Positions 1 to 6,562 of a stretch of DNA of 6,704 nt are shown here, piece by piece. Origin of the DNA: UBA7312 sp002715345 (GTDB lineage Bacteria > Bacteroidota > Bacteroidia > Flavobacteriales > UBA7312); contig CAXGIQ010000079.1 in assembly GCA_964009845.1 (NCBI GenBank), positions 1-6,704 of the forward strand, given 5' to 3'. Under the pieces are notes generated by a model that worked only from the letters and a program-made list of their open reading frames with translations, did not search any database and was not told the DNA's origin. Position 1 is the first letter of the stretch. Each line of letters begins with the position of its first letter. Position numbers and translations under genes: made by a program.

Positions 1-637
1 CGCTAAAATCTGCCATTCCTCCAGTTGGAAAATCTGGCACAATTCTCGGCTTAACCCCCTTTAACACTTTAATAGAAGAATCAATTAGTTCAATAAAGTT
101 ATGAGGTAAAATTTTGGTAGACAATCCTACAGCAATTCCCTCGACTCCTTGCGCTAGTAAAAGTGGAAACTTTATAGGTAAAGAAACTGGCTCCTTTCCT
201 CTACCATCATAAGACGCATTCCATTCTGTGATTTTTGGATTATAGACTACATCGAGAGCAAACTTACTTAAGCGCACTTCAATATATCTTGGTGCAGCAG
301 CTCTATCACCTGTCAAGGTATTTCCCCAGTTACCCTGCATATCAAGCAATAGTTCCTTTTGCCCTAACTGAACCATGGCATCAGCAATGGAAGCATCGCC
401 ATGAGGGTGGTACTTCATAGTATGACCAATAACATTAGCCACTTTATGATACCTGCCGTCATCAAGTTCTTTTAATGAGTGAAGTATCCTTCTTTGAACT
501 GGTTTTAATCCATCTTCAATAAGAGGGACTGACCGCTCTAAAATCACATAGGAAGCATAATCTAAAAACCAGTTTTTATACATGCCAGAAACATGTAATA
601 CATCCTGTATTTGCTCTGTATTTTTTTCTTGATGCAT
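1..637 (-). CDS. parC: DNA topoisomerase IV subunit A, N-terminal part (3' end outside window)
   Basis: This is the DNA-cleaving subunit of type IIA topoisomerase IV, which with ParE unlinks daughter chromosomes and relaxes supercoils. Only the first 212 residues are present; the frame is open to the left edge. The winged-helix breakage-reunion domain is clear: LKPVQRRIL (residues 44-52), HPHGDASIADAM (77-88), QGNWGN (101-106) and AAAPRYIEVRLS (113-124), with Tyr118 as the DNA-linking catalytic tyrosine. The next segment, FPLLLAQGVEGIAVGLST, is typical of GyrA/ParC. ParC is chosen over GyrA because a ParE-type gene lies upstream in the same unit and because of the HPHGDASI wording. The ATG shares its A with the TAA of the upstream small gene (TAATG), which supports this start and suggests translational coupling. 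The position equivalent to GyrA Ser83 is Ala82, while the GyrA Asp87 equivalent is retained as Asp86. Confidence 0.95.
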   Translation of the reverse strand, partial: MHQEKNTEQIQDVLHVSGMYKNWFLDYASYVILERSVPLIEDGLKPVQRRILHSLKELDDGRYHKVANVIGHTMKYHPHGDASIADAMVQLGQKELLLDMQGNWGNTLTGDRAAAPRYIEVRLSKFALDVVYNPKITEWNASYDGRGKEPVSLPIKFPLLLAQGVEGIAVGLSTKILPHNFIELIDSSIKVLKGVKPRIVPDFPTGGMADFS

Positions 638-1134
638 TACCCTTCTTTGTTCCTTCTTAGAATTCCTTGCATGTAGCACTTTAAAAGATTGGTTTCAAAG
701 TGTGACAACATAGAAATATTAAATTTCTTTTTTTTCTCTGAACCATTCATGAAAAAAGTAACATACATTACTTTTCTTAGTCCTAACAACTTATTTCGAA
801 ATTGGTAATCTAAAACATGATTTTTAGGAATATCTAAATCTTGACTAAAACCACTAAATATATCACCAAAAGCAATACATTTTGAGTTGATCGTGAGAAT
901 TGTATTTTCTTCATAATAAGAGAATTTATAAACCCCAATTATAGAATATATAAATAATGGAAGAAGAAGGAGAAGAAGAGAAAATAAATAATTACGAACT
1001 ATAGACTGCTTCAAAGTTCCGTTTGTATAAAAAATAATTAAGAACATGCCTAAAAGCGCTACACCAATCATTAGGCATAACATAAATAGCTTGAACATTT
1101 TTTCTTTTGAAACAACTTTATTCTCTATTCTCAT
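637..1134 (-). CDS. Small two-helix membrane protein between parE and parC, function unknown
   Basis: I do not recognise this 165-residue protein. It has two hydrophobic stretches that look like membrane helices, about residues 14-36 and 48-68, separated by a short polar loop. A soluble C-terminal domain of about 95 residues follows, rich in alternating hydrophobic residues (for example VMYVTFFMNG at 122-131), then a lysine run and a basic end (RRNKEG). Two helices plus a beta-rich tail loosely resemble small bacterial membrane proteins with PH-like domains; that is inference only. The lysine-rich tail suggests a cytoplasmic C-terminal domain. The chosen ATG lies inside the last codons of parE (17-nt overlap), and the stop overlaps the parC start by one base, so the gene appears co-translated with both. 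Met13 (codon starting at 1098) is an alternative start that would remove the overlap and still keep both helices. Confidence 0.82.
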   Translation of the reverse strand: MRIENKVVSKEKMFKLFMLCLMIGVALLGMFLIIFYTNGTLKQSIVRNYLFSLLLLLLPLFIYSIIGVYKFSYYEENTILTINSKCIAFGDIFSGFSQDLDIPKNHVLDYQFRNKLLGLRKVMYVTFFMNGSEKKKKFNISMLSHFETNLLKCYMQGILRRNKEG

Positions 1135-2977
1135 TTTCTATTAAGTCCTTTTCAACTCGTAAATTATCAATAATAAATTCCTGTCTTTTCGATGTGTTTT
1201 TACCCATATAAAAAGTTAGGATCTCTTCAATACTAGCTTCTTTACCTATAATGATAGGTTCTAAACGCATTTCTTTGCCGATAAAGTGTTTAAACTCATT
1301 CGGAGATATCTCTCCTAACCCTTTAAATCGAGTCAATTCTGGTCGTTTTCCCACCTTTTCCATGGCAACTCTTTTTTCTTCCTCAGAATAGCAATAAAAT
1401 GTCTCTTTCTTGTTACGGACTCTAAACAAAGGAGTTTCAAGAATATACAAATGTCCTTCTCTTATCAAGTCTGGGAAAAACTGCAAGAAGAAGGTAATCA
1501 ACAATAATCTAATATGCATGCCATCTACATCGGCATCGGTAGCAATAACAACATTATTGTATCGCAATCCTTCCAGACCATCTTCTATATTGAGAGCTGC
1601 CTGTAGTAAATTAAACTCTTCATTTTCGTATACAATCTTTTTAGTTAAACCATATGAGTTTAACGGCTTACCCTTCAAGCTAAAAACAGCTTGGGTATTT
1701 ACATTTCTTACTTTAGTAATTGAACCAGAAGCAGAGTCTCCCTCCGTAATAAATAGGGTTGTGTCTAATCTATCTTCTTTCTTAATATCATTGTAATGAA
1801 CACGACAATCTCTTAATTTCCTGTTGTGAAGGTTAGCTTTTTTAGCTCTTTCTCTAGCTAGCTTTTTAACCCCGGCCATTGCTTTACGCTCTTTCTCTGC
1901 TAAAACAATTTTCTTCATCAGGGCTTCGGCAGCGACCGAGTTTTTATGAAGGTAATTATCAAGATTTTTCTTCAAAAAATCATTGATAAAACCTCGAACA
2001 GAAGCCAAGCCAGGCCCCATTTCTGTTGAGCCTAGCTTCGTTTTGGTTTGAGATTCAAAAACAGGTTCCATTACCTTAACACTTACAGCTGCAATAATAC
2101 TTTGCCTAATATCTACAGCGTCAAAGTTTTTGTTGTAAAACTCACGAACTGTTTTTACAACAGACTCTCTAAAAGCTGCTTGATGAGTACCTCCTTGTGT
2201 AGTATGTTGACCGTTAACAAAAGAATGATACTGCTCGCCATATCCTTGTTGAGAGTGCGTCATTGCAACCTCAATATCCTCCCCTTTTAAGTGAATGATT
2301 GGATATGTAATTTTAGAATCTATATTTTGTTCTAATAAATCTTTTAATCCATTTTCCGAGTATAGCTTTTCACCATTGTATACAATTGTTAAACCTGGGT
2401 TTAGGTAACAATAATTCCAAAGCATTTTCTCAACATACTCGTTAACAAATCGATAATTTCCGAAAATTTCTTCATCAGCAATAAAAGAAACTTTAGTACC
2501 TTTACGCTGAGAGCTTTCTTGAATAGACTCATTATTTGTTACAATTCCTCTTTCAAATTCTACAAGCTTACTTTGGTTATCTCTTATAGATTGAATACGG
2601 AAATAATGAGACAATGCATTTACTGCTTTTGTTCCTACTCCATTAAGACCAACAGATTTCTTAAAAACCTTCGAATCGTACTTTGCTCCAGTGTTAATCT
2701 TCGAAACAACATCAACAAGCTTTCCTAGCGGAATCCCTCTACCAAAATCGCGAATGGTAACTTTTTTGTCTCTAATAGAAACTTCTATAGATTTTCCATT
2801 TCCCATCACAAACTCATCAATACAGTTATCCATAACCTCTTTTAAGAGAATATAGATACCATCATCAGGAGATGATCCATCCCCTAATTTACCGATATAC
2901 ATACCCGGCCTTAATCGGATATGTTCTTTCCAATCAAGCGAACGTATACTATCTTCTGTATATTGAGTTTCTGCCAT
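1118..2977 (-). CDS. parE: DNA topoisomerase IV subunit B (ATPase/TOPRIM subunit)
   Basis: This is the ATP-hydrolysing subunit of topoisomerase IV, partner of the ParC encoded downstream. At 619 residues it is full length for a ParE (about 630 in E. coli). The GHKL ATPase domain shows EVMDNCIDE (residues 47-55: Glu47 is the general base, Asn51 binds Mg), DFGRGIP (77-83) and the ATP lid GLNGVGTKAVNALS (110-123). The transducer domain carries TTQGGTHQ (259-266) and the QTK loop (310-312). The TOPRIM domain has TEGDSASG (411-418, Glu412), PLNSYGL (438-444) and DADVDGMHIR (481-490, Asp481 and Asp483), followed by RFKGLGE (550-556). All catalytic positions are present. EGDSASG instead of the common EGDSAGG fits my recollection of Bacteroidota ParE. 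The gene follows ychF after 117 bp; no convincing promoter of its own was found in that gap, so read-through from ychF is possible. Confidence 0.96.
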   Translation of the reverse strand: MAETQYTEDSIRSLDWKEHIRLRPGMYIGKLGDGSSPDDGIYILLKEVMDNCIDEFVMGNGKSIEVSIRDKKVTIRDFGRGIPLGKLVDVVSKINTGAKYDSKVFKKSVGLNGVGTKAVNALSHYFRIQSIRDNQSKLVEFERGIVTNNESIQESSQRKGTKVSFIADEEIFGNYRFVNEYVEKMLWNYCYLNPGLTIVYNGEKLYSENGLKDLLEQNIDSKITYPIIHLKGEDIEVAMTHSQQGYGEQYHSFVNGQHTTQGGTHQAAFRESVVKTVREFYNKNFDAVDIRQSIIAAVSVKVMEPVFESQTKTKLGSTEMGPGLASVRGFINDFLKKNLDNYLHKNSVAAEALMKKIVLAEKERKAMAGVKKLARERAKKANLHNRKLRDCRVHYNDIKKEDRLDTTLFITEGDSASGSITKVRNVNTQAVFSLKGKPLNSYGLTKKIVYENEEFNLLQAALNIEDGLEGLRYNNVVIATDADVDGMHIRLLLITFFLQFFPDLIREGHLYILETPLFRVRNKKETFYCYSEEEKRVAMEKVGKRPELTRFKGLGEISPNEFKHFIGKEMRLEPIIIGKEASIEEILTFYMGKNTSKRQEFIIDNLRVEKDLIENENRE

Positions 2978-3019
2978 TAAAGCCCTTTTAAACGATTGTT
3001 TAAGAAGCGATAAATTTAT

Positions 3020-3045
3020 AAAACCAATCTAGTTAGAAAGGTTTT
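3020..3045 (-). terminator. Weak imperfect hairpin between ychF and parE, possible terminator
   Basis: An inverted repeat pairs AAAACC (3020-3025) with GGTTTT (3040-3045). Inside it, TCTA (3028-3031) can pair with TAGA (3034-3037), with an AA/AA internal loop between the two stems. On the minus strand it lies 50-75 nt after the ychF stop and ends in GGTTTTATAAATTT, so it could weakly terminate or attenuate ychF transcription before parE. The eight T residues lie on the plus-strand side (3042-3049), which is actually the better orientation for a terminator, yet no plus-strand gene precedes it. The stem is AT-rich with only two G-C pairs in the outer part, so this is tentative. The rest of the gap (2978-3094) holds nothing recognisable. 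Confidence 0.25.
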
Positions 3046-3094
3046 TTTTAGCAATGATTATTAACAGAGTTTTCAACGGTTCTTTTAAAACAAA

Positions 3095-4192
3095 TTAAGT
3101 GTTAAATCTGAAATGCATTACATCTCCATCAGACACTATGTAGTCTTTGCCCTCTACAGACATCTTACCAGCCTCTTTACAAGCCAACTCTGATCCAAGT
3201 TCTACATAGTCATTATATTTAATAACTTCAGCCCTGATGAAACCTTTTTCAAAATCGGTATGAATGACGCCAGCTGCTTGAGGAGCTTTCATTCCCTCTT
3301 TGATAGTCCAAGCACGAACTTCTTTAACTCCAGCCGTGAAATAAGTTTGTAATTTCAATAAAGTATAAGCCGATTTAATGAGCTTGTTGACACCTGGCTC
3401 TTCTAAACCCATATCCTCTAGAAACATCTGTCTTTCCTCATAACTTTCTAGCTCAGCAATATCCGCTTCTGTAGATGCAGCAATCAACAATACTGCTGCA
3501 TTTTCATTACTAACTTCCGCTTTAACTCTTTCTACATGTTCGTTACCTGACTGCACAGAACTTTCGTCTACATTACACACATACATCACTGGTTTATCAG
3601 TTAATAACATCAAGTCTGCAACATGTTTCTTATCCTTCTCATCTACTTGAATTGAACGAGCTGAATGTCCACTTTCTAAATGCTCTTTGTATGCTACTAA
3701 AACTTCAGCTACTTTTCTGGCTTCTTTATCTCCTGTACGAGACATTTTCTCATACTTCTGAAACTTCTTTTCAACTGATTCTAAATCTTTCAATTGTAAC
3801 TCCATATCAATGGTTTCTTTATCCCTTATTGGATTTACTGAACCGTCAATATGTACAATGTTATCGTTTTCGAAACATCTTAACACATGTATAATTGCAT
3901 CGGTTTCTCGGATATTAGCTAAAAACTTGTTTCCAAGACCCTCCCCTTTGCTTGCGCCTTTAACTAAGCCAGCAATATCAACAATCTCTACCGTTGTTGG
4001 TTGCACTTTCTCTGGCTTCACCAATTCCTCTAGCTTTGTTAATCTATCATCAGGAACAGTGATGACACCAACATTAGGTTCAATTGTACAAAAAGGAAAG
4101 TTTGCCGATTGTGCTTTGGCATTAGACAAACAATTAAACAAAGTAGATTTACCCACATTTGGTAATCCAACAATTCCACATTTTAAAGCCAT
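3095..4192 (-). CDS. ychF: Redox-regulated ATPase YchF (OLA1 family of Obg-like P-loop NTPases)
   Basis: This is a ribosome-associated P-loop NTPase of the Obg/TRAFAC class; family members prefer ATP over GTP and act in translation and oxidative-stress responses. The 365 residues match the family (363 in E. coli). The P-loop is GLPNVGKST (residues 9-17), G3 is DIAGLVKGASKGEGLGN (72-88), and G4 is NVDE (207-210), the NxxE form that replaces the GTP-specific NKxD. A helical, coiled-coil-like insertion covers about 128-190, and the C-terminal TGS domain spans about 281-364 (AWTIKEG, HTDFEKGFIRAEV). Cys35 in NFPFCTIEPN corresponds to the cysteine linked to redox control in E. coli YchF. The gene is first in the minus-strand series and reads away from the transketolase operon. 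In E. coli ychF sits next to pth; no pth is seen here. Confidence 0.97.
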   Translation of the reverse strand: MALKCGIVGLPNVGKSTLFNCLSNAKAQSANFPFCTIEPNVGVITVPDDRLTKLEELVKPEKVQPTTVEIVDIAGLVKGASKGEGLGNKFLANIRETDAIIHVLRCFENDNIVHIDGSVNPIRDKETIDMELQLKDLESVEKKFQKYEKMSRTGDKEARKVAEVLVAYKEHLESGHSARSIQVDEKDKKHVADLMLLTDKPVMYVCNVDESSVQSGNEHVERVKAEVSNENAAVLLIAASTEADIAELESYEERQMFLEDMGLEEPGVNKLIKSAYTLLKLQTYFTAGVKEVRAWTIKEGMKAPQAAGVIHTDFEKGFIRAEVIKYNDYVELGSELACKEAGKMSVEGKDYIVSDGDVMHFRFNT

Positions 4193-4223
4193 TTCGAAAA
4201 GTTAAGGTGGTAAAGATAATCAG

Positions 4224-4255
4224 CATAAATAACATTTGTTAAAAAATATCAACAA
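4224..4255 (-). promoter_or_regulatory. Candidate Bacteroidota-type promoter for ychF
   Basis: Read on the minus strand, TATTTATG (4231 down to 4224) matches the Bacteroidota -7 consensus TAnnTTTG at all but one base. Upstream are two candidate -33 TTG trinucleotides: one at 4255-4253 (21-nt spacer) and one at 4252-4250 (18-nt spacer), both within the reported spacing range. Transcription would start near 4218, leaving a leader of about 25 nt before the ATG at 4192. A second near match, TATCTTTA (4218-4211), lies closer to the start. No Shine-Dalgarno sequence is obvious. Confidence 0.4.
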
Positions 4256-4289
4256 TTGCAATTCAACACCTTTAAAAGAGCTACTTTTG
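4256..4289 (+). promoter_or_regulatory. Bacteroidota-type promoter for the transketolase operon
   Basis: TACTTTTG at 4282-4289 is a perfect match to the Bacteroidota -7 element TAnnTTTG. A -33 TTG lies at 4256-4258 with a 23-nt spacer, at the long end of the described range. Transcription would begin around 4294-4297, giving a very short leader of roughly 12-15 nt before the ATG at 4309. There is no Shine-Dalgarno sequence, as is usual in this phylum. The TTG belongs to the palindrome CAATTG (4253-4258), whose other half can serve as the -33 element of the divergent ychF promoter. Confidence 0.6.
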
Positions 4290-4308
4290 TTACATTAATA
4301 ATCACCAC

Positions 4309-5154
4309 ATGGCAGACATCCAACAACTAGAAAAAATATGCACACAAGTGCGAAGAGACATTGTCAGAATGGTACATGCACAAAGTTCTGGTCACCCTGG
4401 TGGCTCTTTGGGTTGTACCGAATTTTTTGTTGCCCTTTACTTCGATACAATGAAGCACAACAAAGATTTTCAGATGGATGGAAATGGAGAGGATTTATTT
4501 TTTCTTTCCAACGGTCACATCTCTCCCGTTTGGTATTCTGTTTTGGCGCGTAGCGGATACTTCCCAGTTTCCGAGCTTGCTACTTTTAGAACAATAGATT
4601 CTAGATTACAAGGACACCCTACTACACATGAAGGTTTACCTGGGATTCGTGTTTCTTCAGGTTCTTTAGGACAAGGTATGTCAGTAGCTATTGGCGCTGC
4701 TGAAACCAAAAAACTAAACAATGACAAAAGCATTGTTTATTCTTTACACGGAGATGGAGAACTACAGGAAGGACAGATTTGGGAAGCATCTATGTATGCG
4801 GCAGGGAAAAAAGTAGATAACCTAATCGCTACAGTAGACTACAACCTTAAACAAATTGATGGCGCAACTGATGATGTAATGCCATTAGGTAATTTGAAAA
4901 ATAAGTTTGAAGCATTTGGTTGGACTGTTATAGAAAATAAAGAAGGTAATAAAATAAGCGAAGTCCTTCGCACATTGGCAGAAGCAAAATCTCTTACTGG
5001 AAAAGGAAAACCAATTATTATCCTGATGCATACAGAAATGGGCAATGGGGTTGACTTTATGATGGAAACGCACAAATGGCATGGATCAGCCCCAAATGAT
5101 GAGCAGTTAGATTCAGCGCTAGCTCAAAATGAAGAAACACTAGGCGATTACTAA
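4309..5154 (+). CDS. Transketolase N-terminal subunit (thiamine diphosphate-binding half)
   Basis: This is the first half of a split transketolase, the cytoplasmic pentose-phosphate and carbon-shuffling enzyme that moves two-carbon units between sugar phosphates using thiamine diphosphate and a divalent metal. At 281 residues it matches stand-alone N-terminal subunits. Visible signatures are SSGHPGGSLG (residues 26-35), FFLSNGHISP (64-73), SSGSLGQGMSVAIGAA (116-131), the cofactor motif HGDGELQEGQIWEA (147-160) with Asp149 and Glu151, the metal-ligand Asn179 in VDYNLKQIDG, and HTEMGNGVDFMME (241-253) followed by HKWHG. The C-terminal subunit needed to complete the enzyme begins at 6563, separated by an unrelated secreted VWA protein. 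A perfect -7 box sits just upstream. The residue after Asn179 is Leu where Gly is common in other transketolases. A 1-deoxyxylulose-5-phosphate synthase N-terminus is less likely given the length and the split layout. Confidence 0.95.
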   Translation: MADIQQLEKICTQVRRDIVRMVHAQSSGHPGGSLGCTEFFVALYFDTMKHNKDFQMDGNGEDLFFLSNGHISPVWYSVLARSGYFPVSELATFRTIDSRLQGHPTTHEGLPGIRVSSGSLGQGMSVAIGAAETKKLNNDKSIVYSLHGDGELQEGQIWEASMYAAGKKVDNLIATVDYNLKQIDGATDDVMPLGNLKNKFEAFGWTVIENKEGNKISEVLRTLAEAKSLTGKGKPIIILMHTEMGNGVDFMMETHKWHGSAPNDEQLDSALAQNEETLGDY

Positions 5155-5170
5155 AATCGTTATCTAAGAG

Positions 5171-6559
5171 ATGAACAAGTTACGCACATACCACACTAAA
5201 GCAAACCTGTTTTTAGTTATTTTACTTTTATGCTGTTCATCATTATTCGCTCAAAAAGAACAACCACTAACTAGAGTATTATTTATTTTTGACGCTTCAC
5301 AAAGCATGTATTCCAATTGGGAAGGTGGTAGCCGCATGGATATCGCTAAAAATCTTTTAAGCAATATGCTAGACAGCTTGCGCGGACAAGATAAAGTTGA
5401 AGTTGCTTTGCGTGTTTATGGACATCAACGCCCTGTACCTCCTCAGGACTGTAGAGACACTCGTTTAGAAGTTGGTTTTTCTAATAATATTCAAAAGATA
5501 CAAGCAAGGTTACAAACCATAAGACCAAAAGGAACCACCCCTATTGCTAATGCCTTAGAAGCAGGCGCTTATGATTTTCCTAAATGTGATGATTGTAGAA
5601 ATATTGTAATTCTCATTACCGATGGAATTGAAGAATGTGGTGGAGATCCATGTGCTGTTTCAAGACTATATCAAGAGAAAAGAATGATCTTAAAACCTTT
5701 TGTTATAGGTATTGGATTAGATGATACAGAGGAATTAACAAATGAAGAATATAAAAAAACATTTGAATGTGTTGGAACCTATTATGATGCAAAAAGTCCA
5801 GAAACATTTAAAAATGTTCTTCAAGTAGTTATTTCTCAAGTTTTAAATTCGACGACAGCACAAGTTAATCTTCTTGACAAATGGGATAATCCAACCGAAA
5901 CAAATGTTCCAATTTCTTTTTATGATTCTTATTCTGGAATTTTACAGTACAATTTTATTCACACTCAAAATTCTAAAGGAAATCCTGATACTTTAAATAT
6001 TGACCCTGTTTTAAGTTATAGAGTAGTAGCTCACACAATTCCTAAAAGTGAAGCTAAAGGAGAATGGAAATTAACTCCAGGTGAACATACTATCATACCT
6101 ATCAATGCTGCACAAGGAAAACTAAAATTGACAGTCAGCGGAAATACGAGCATTAAATGTATCATAAGAAAAAAAGATGAGCTAGCTACATTAAATATTC
6201 AAGAATTCAACACAAAGCAAAAATATTTAATTGGTGATTATGACATTGAAATATTATCTCTTCCAAGAATTAAGGAGACAGTTGAAATTAATCAAAGTAA
6301 AACAACCAACATAGCAATTCCCGAGCCTGGATTGGTAATACTTTCATACCCATCTGTCGGATATGGCAGCATCTTTTTAGATAACAGTGAATTAGAATGG
6401 GTTTGTGATATAAGTGAAGAAAAAACAAAAGAAACAATACAACTATTGCCTGGAAAATATCGGGTTATATTTAGATCAAAAAACGCAAACCAAAGTGTAT
6501 ATACTAAAGAACAACAGTTTACAGTAACATCACGAAAATCTGTATCCGTAAAACTTTAA
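5171..6559 (+). CDS. Secreted von Willebrand factor A (VWA) domain protein with PEGA-like C-terminal repeats
   Basis: This 462-residue protein begins with a signal peptide: basic start, hydrophobic core at 12-20, and a likely signal peptidase I site after Ala27 (SLFA/Q). The VWA domain spans about 33-225. Its metal-ion-dependent adhesion site is intact: DASQS (Asp41, Ser43, Ser45), a threonine in KGTTP (Thr122 or Thr123) and Asp151 in ITDG. RVYGHQ (81-86) is typical of Bacteroidota VWA proteins. Six cysteines (94, 139, 142, 156, 161, 200) lie in this domain and could form disulfides outside the cytoplasm. The rest (about 228-462) is beta-rich and appears to hold two similar PEGA-like modules, about 315-385 and 386-462, each with one cysteine (330, 412). 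No transmembrane anchor or good lipobox is seen, so it is probably periplasmic or secreted. The gene lies 16 nt after one transketolase half and 3 nt before the other, implying co-transcription. Its ligand and role are unknown. Confidence 0.9.
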   Translation: MNKLRTYHTKANLFLVILLLCCSSLFAQKEQPLTRVLFIFDASQSMYSNWEGGSRMDIAKNLLSNMLDSLRGQDKVEVALRVYGHQRPVPPQDCRDTRLEVGFSNNIQKIQARLQTIRPKGTTPIANALEAGAYDFPKCDDCRNIVILITDGIEECGGDPCAVSRLYQEKRMILKPFVIGIGLDDTEELTNEEYKKTFECVGTYYDAKSPETFKNVLQVVISQVLNSTTAQVNLLDKWDNPTETNVPISFYDSYSGILQYNFIHTQNSKGNPDTLNIDPVLSYRVVAHTIPKSEAKGEWKLTPGEHTIIPINAAQGKLKLTVSGNTSIKCIIRKKDELATLNIQEFNTKQKYLIGDYDIEILSLPRIKETVEINQSKTTNIAIPEPGLVILSYPSVGYGSIFLDNSELEWVCDISEEKTKETIQLLPGKYRVIFRSKNANQSVYTKEQQFTVTSRKSVSVKL

Positions 6560-6562
6560 AAA

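Noticed and set aside
235..420. 61-codon plus-strand open frame opposite parC
   Set aside because: The minus-strand frame encodes the catalytic region of ParC with clear motifs; the plus frame is a by-product.
722..740. A AAA AAG slippery heptamer in the small membrane protein (run of eight T at 728-735 on the plus strand)
   Set aside because: It is in the right phase for a -1 shift, which would end after two more codons, as in dnaX-like truncation. But A runs are common in this AT-rich sequence, no stimulatory stem or upstream Shine-Dalgarno sequence is evident, and the truncation would cut into the soluble domain.
1410..1796. 128-codon plus-strand open frame opposite parE
   Set aside because: It is fully antisense to the conserved TOPRIM region of parE and its composition resembles a reverse-complement translation. 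The shorter frames at 2048-2290 and 2519-2728 were rejected for the same reason.
3011..3018. TAAATTTA as a -7 box for parE
   Set aside because: It matches TAnnTTTG at all but the last base, but no TTG lies 17-23 nt upstream on the minus strand (nearest candidates are 6 and 33 nt away). It is also a self-complementary AT stretch expected by chance here.
3810..4205. 131-codon plus-strand open frame antisense to ychF, with another at 3652-3894
   Set aside because: It lies wholly opposite the well-conserved ychF coding region, the translation shows no recognisable motif, and no promoter precedes it. It is a shadow frame.
5171..5251. Lipoprotein signal (cysteines at residues 21 and 22 of the VWA protein)
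   Set aside because: The residue before Cys21 is Leu and before Cys22 is Cys, not the small residue a lipobox needs. SLFA followed by Q is a much better signal peptidase I site.
6326..6556. Type IX secretion C-terminal sorting domain on the VWA protein
   Set aside because: The PGKYRVIF turn and Lys-rich end recall such domains, but the usual short GxYxxxI...K-K ending and the preceding YPNP-type start are missing, and the segment fits better as the second of two similar modules.
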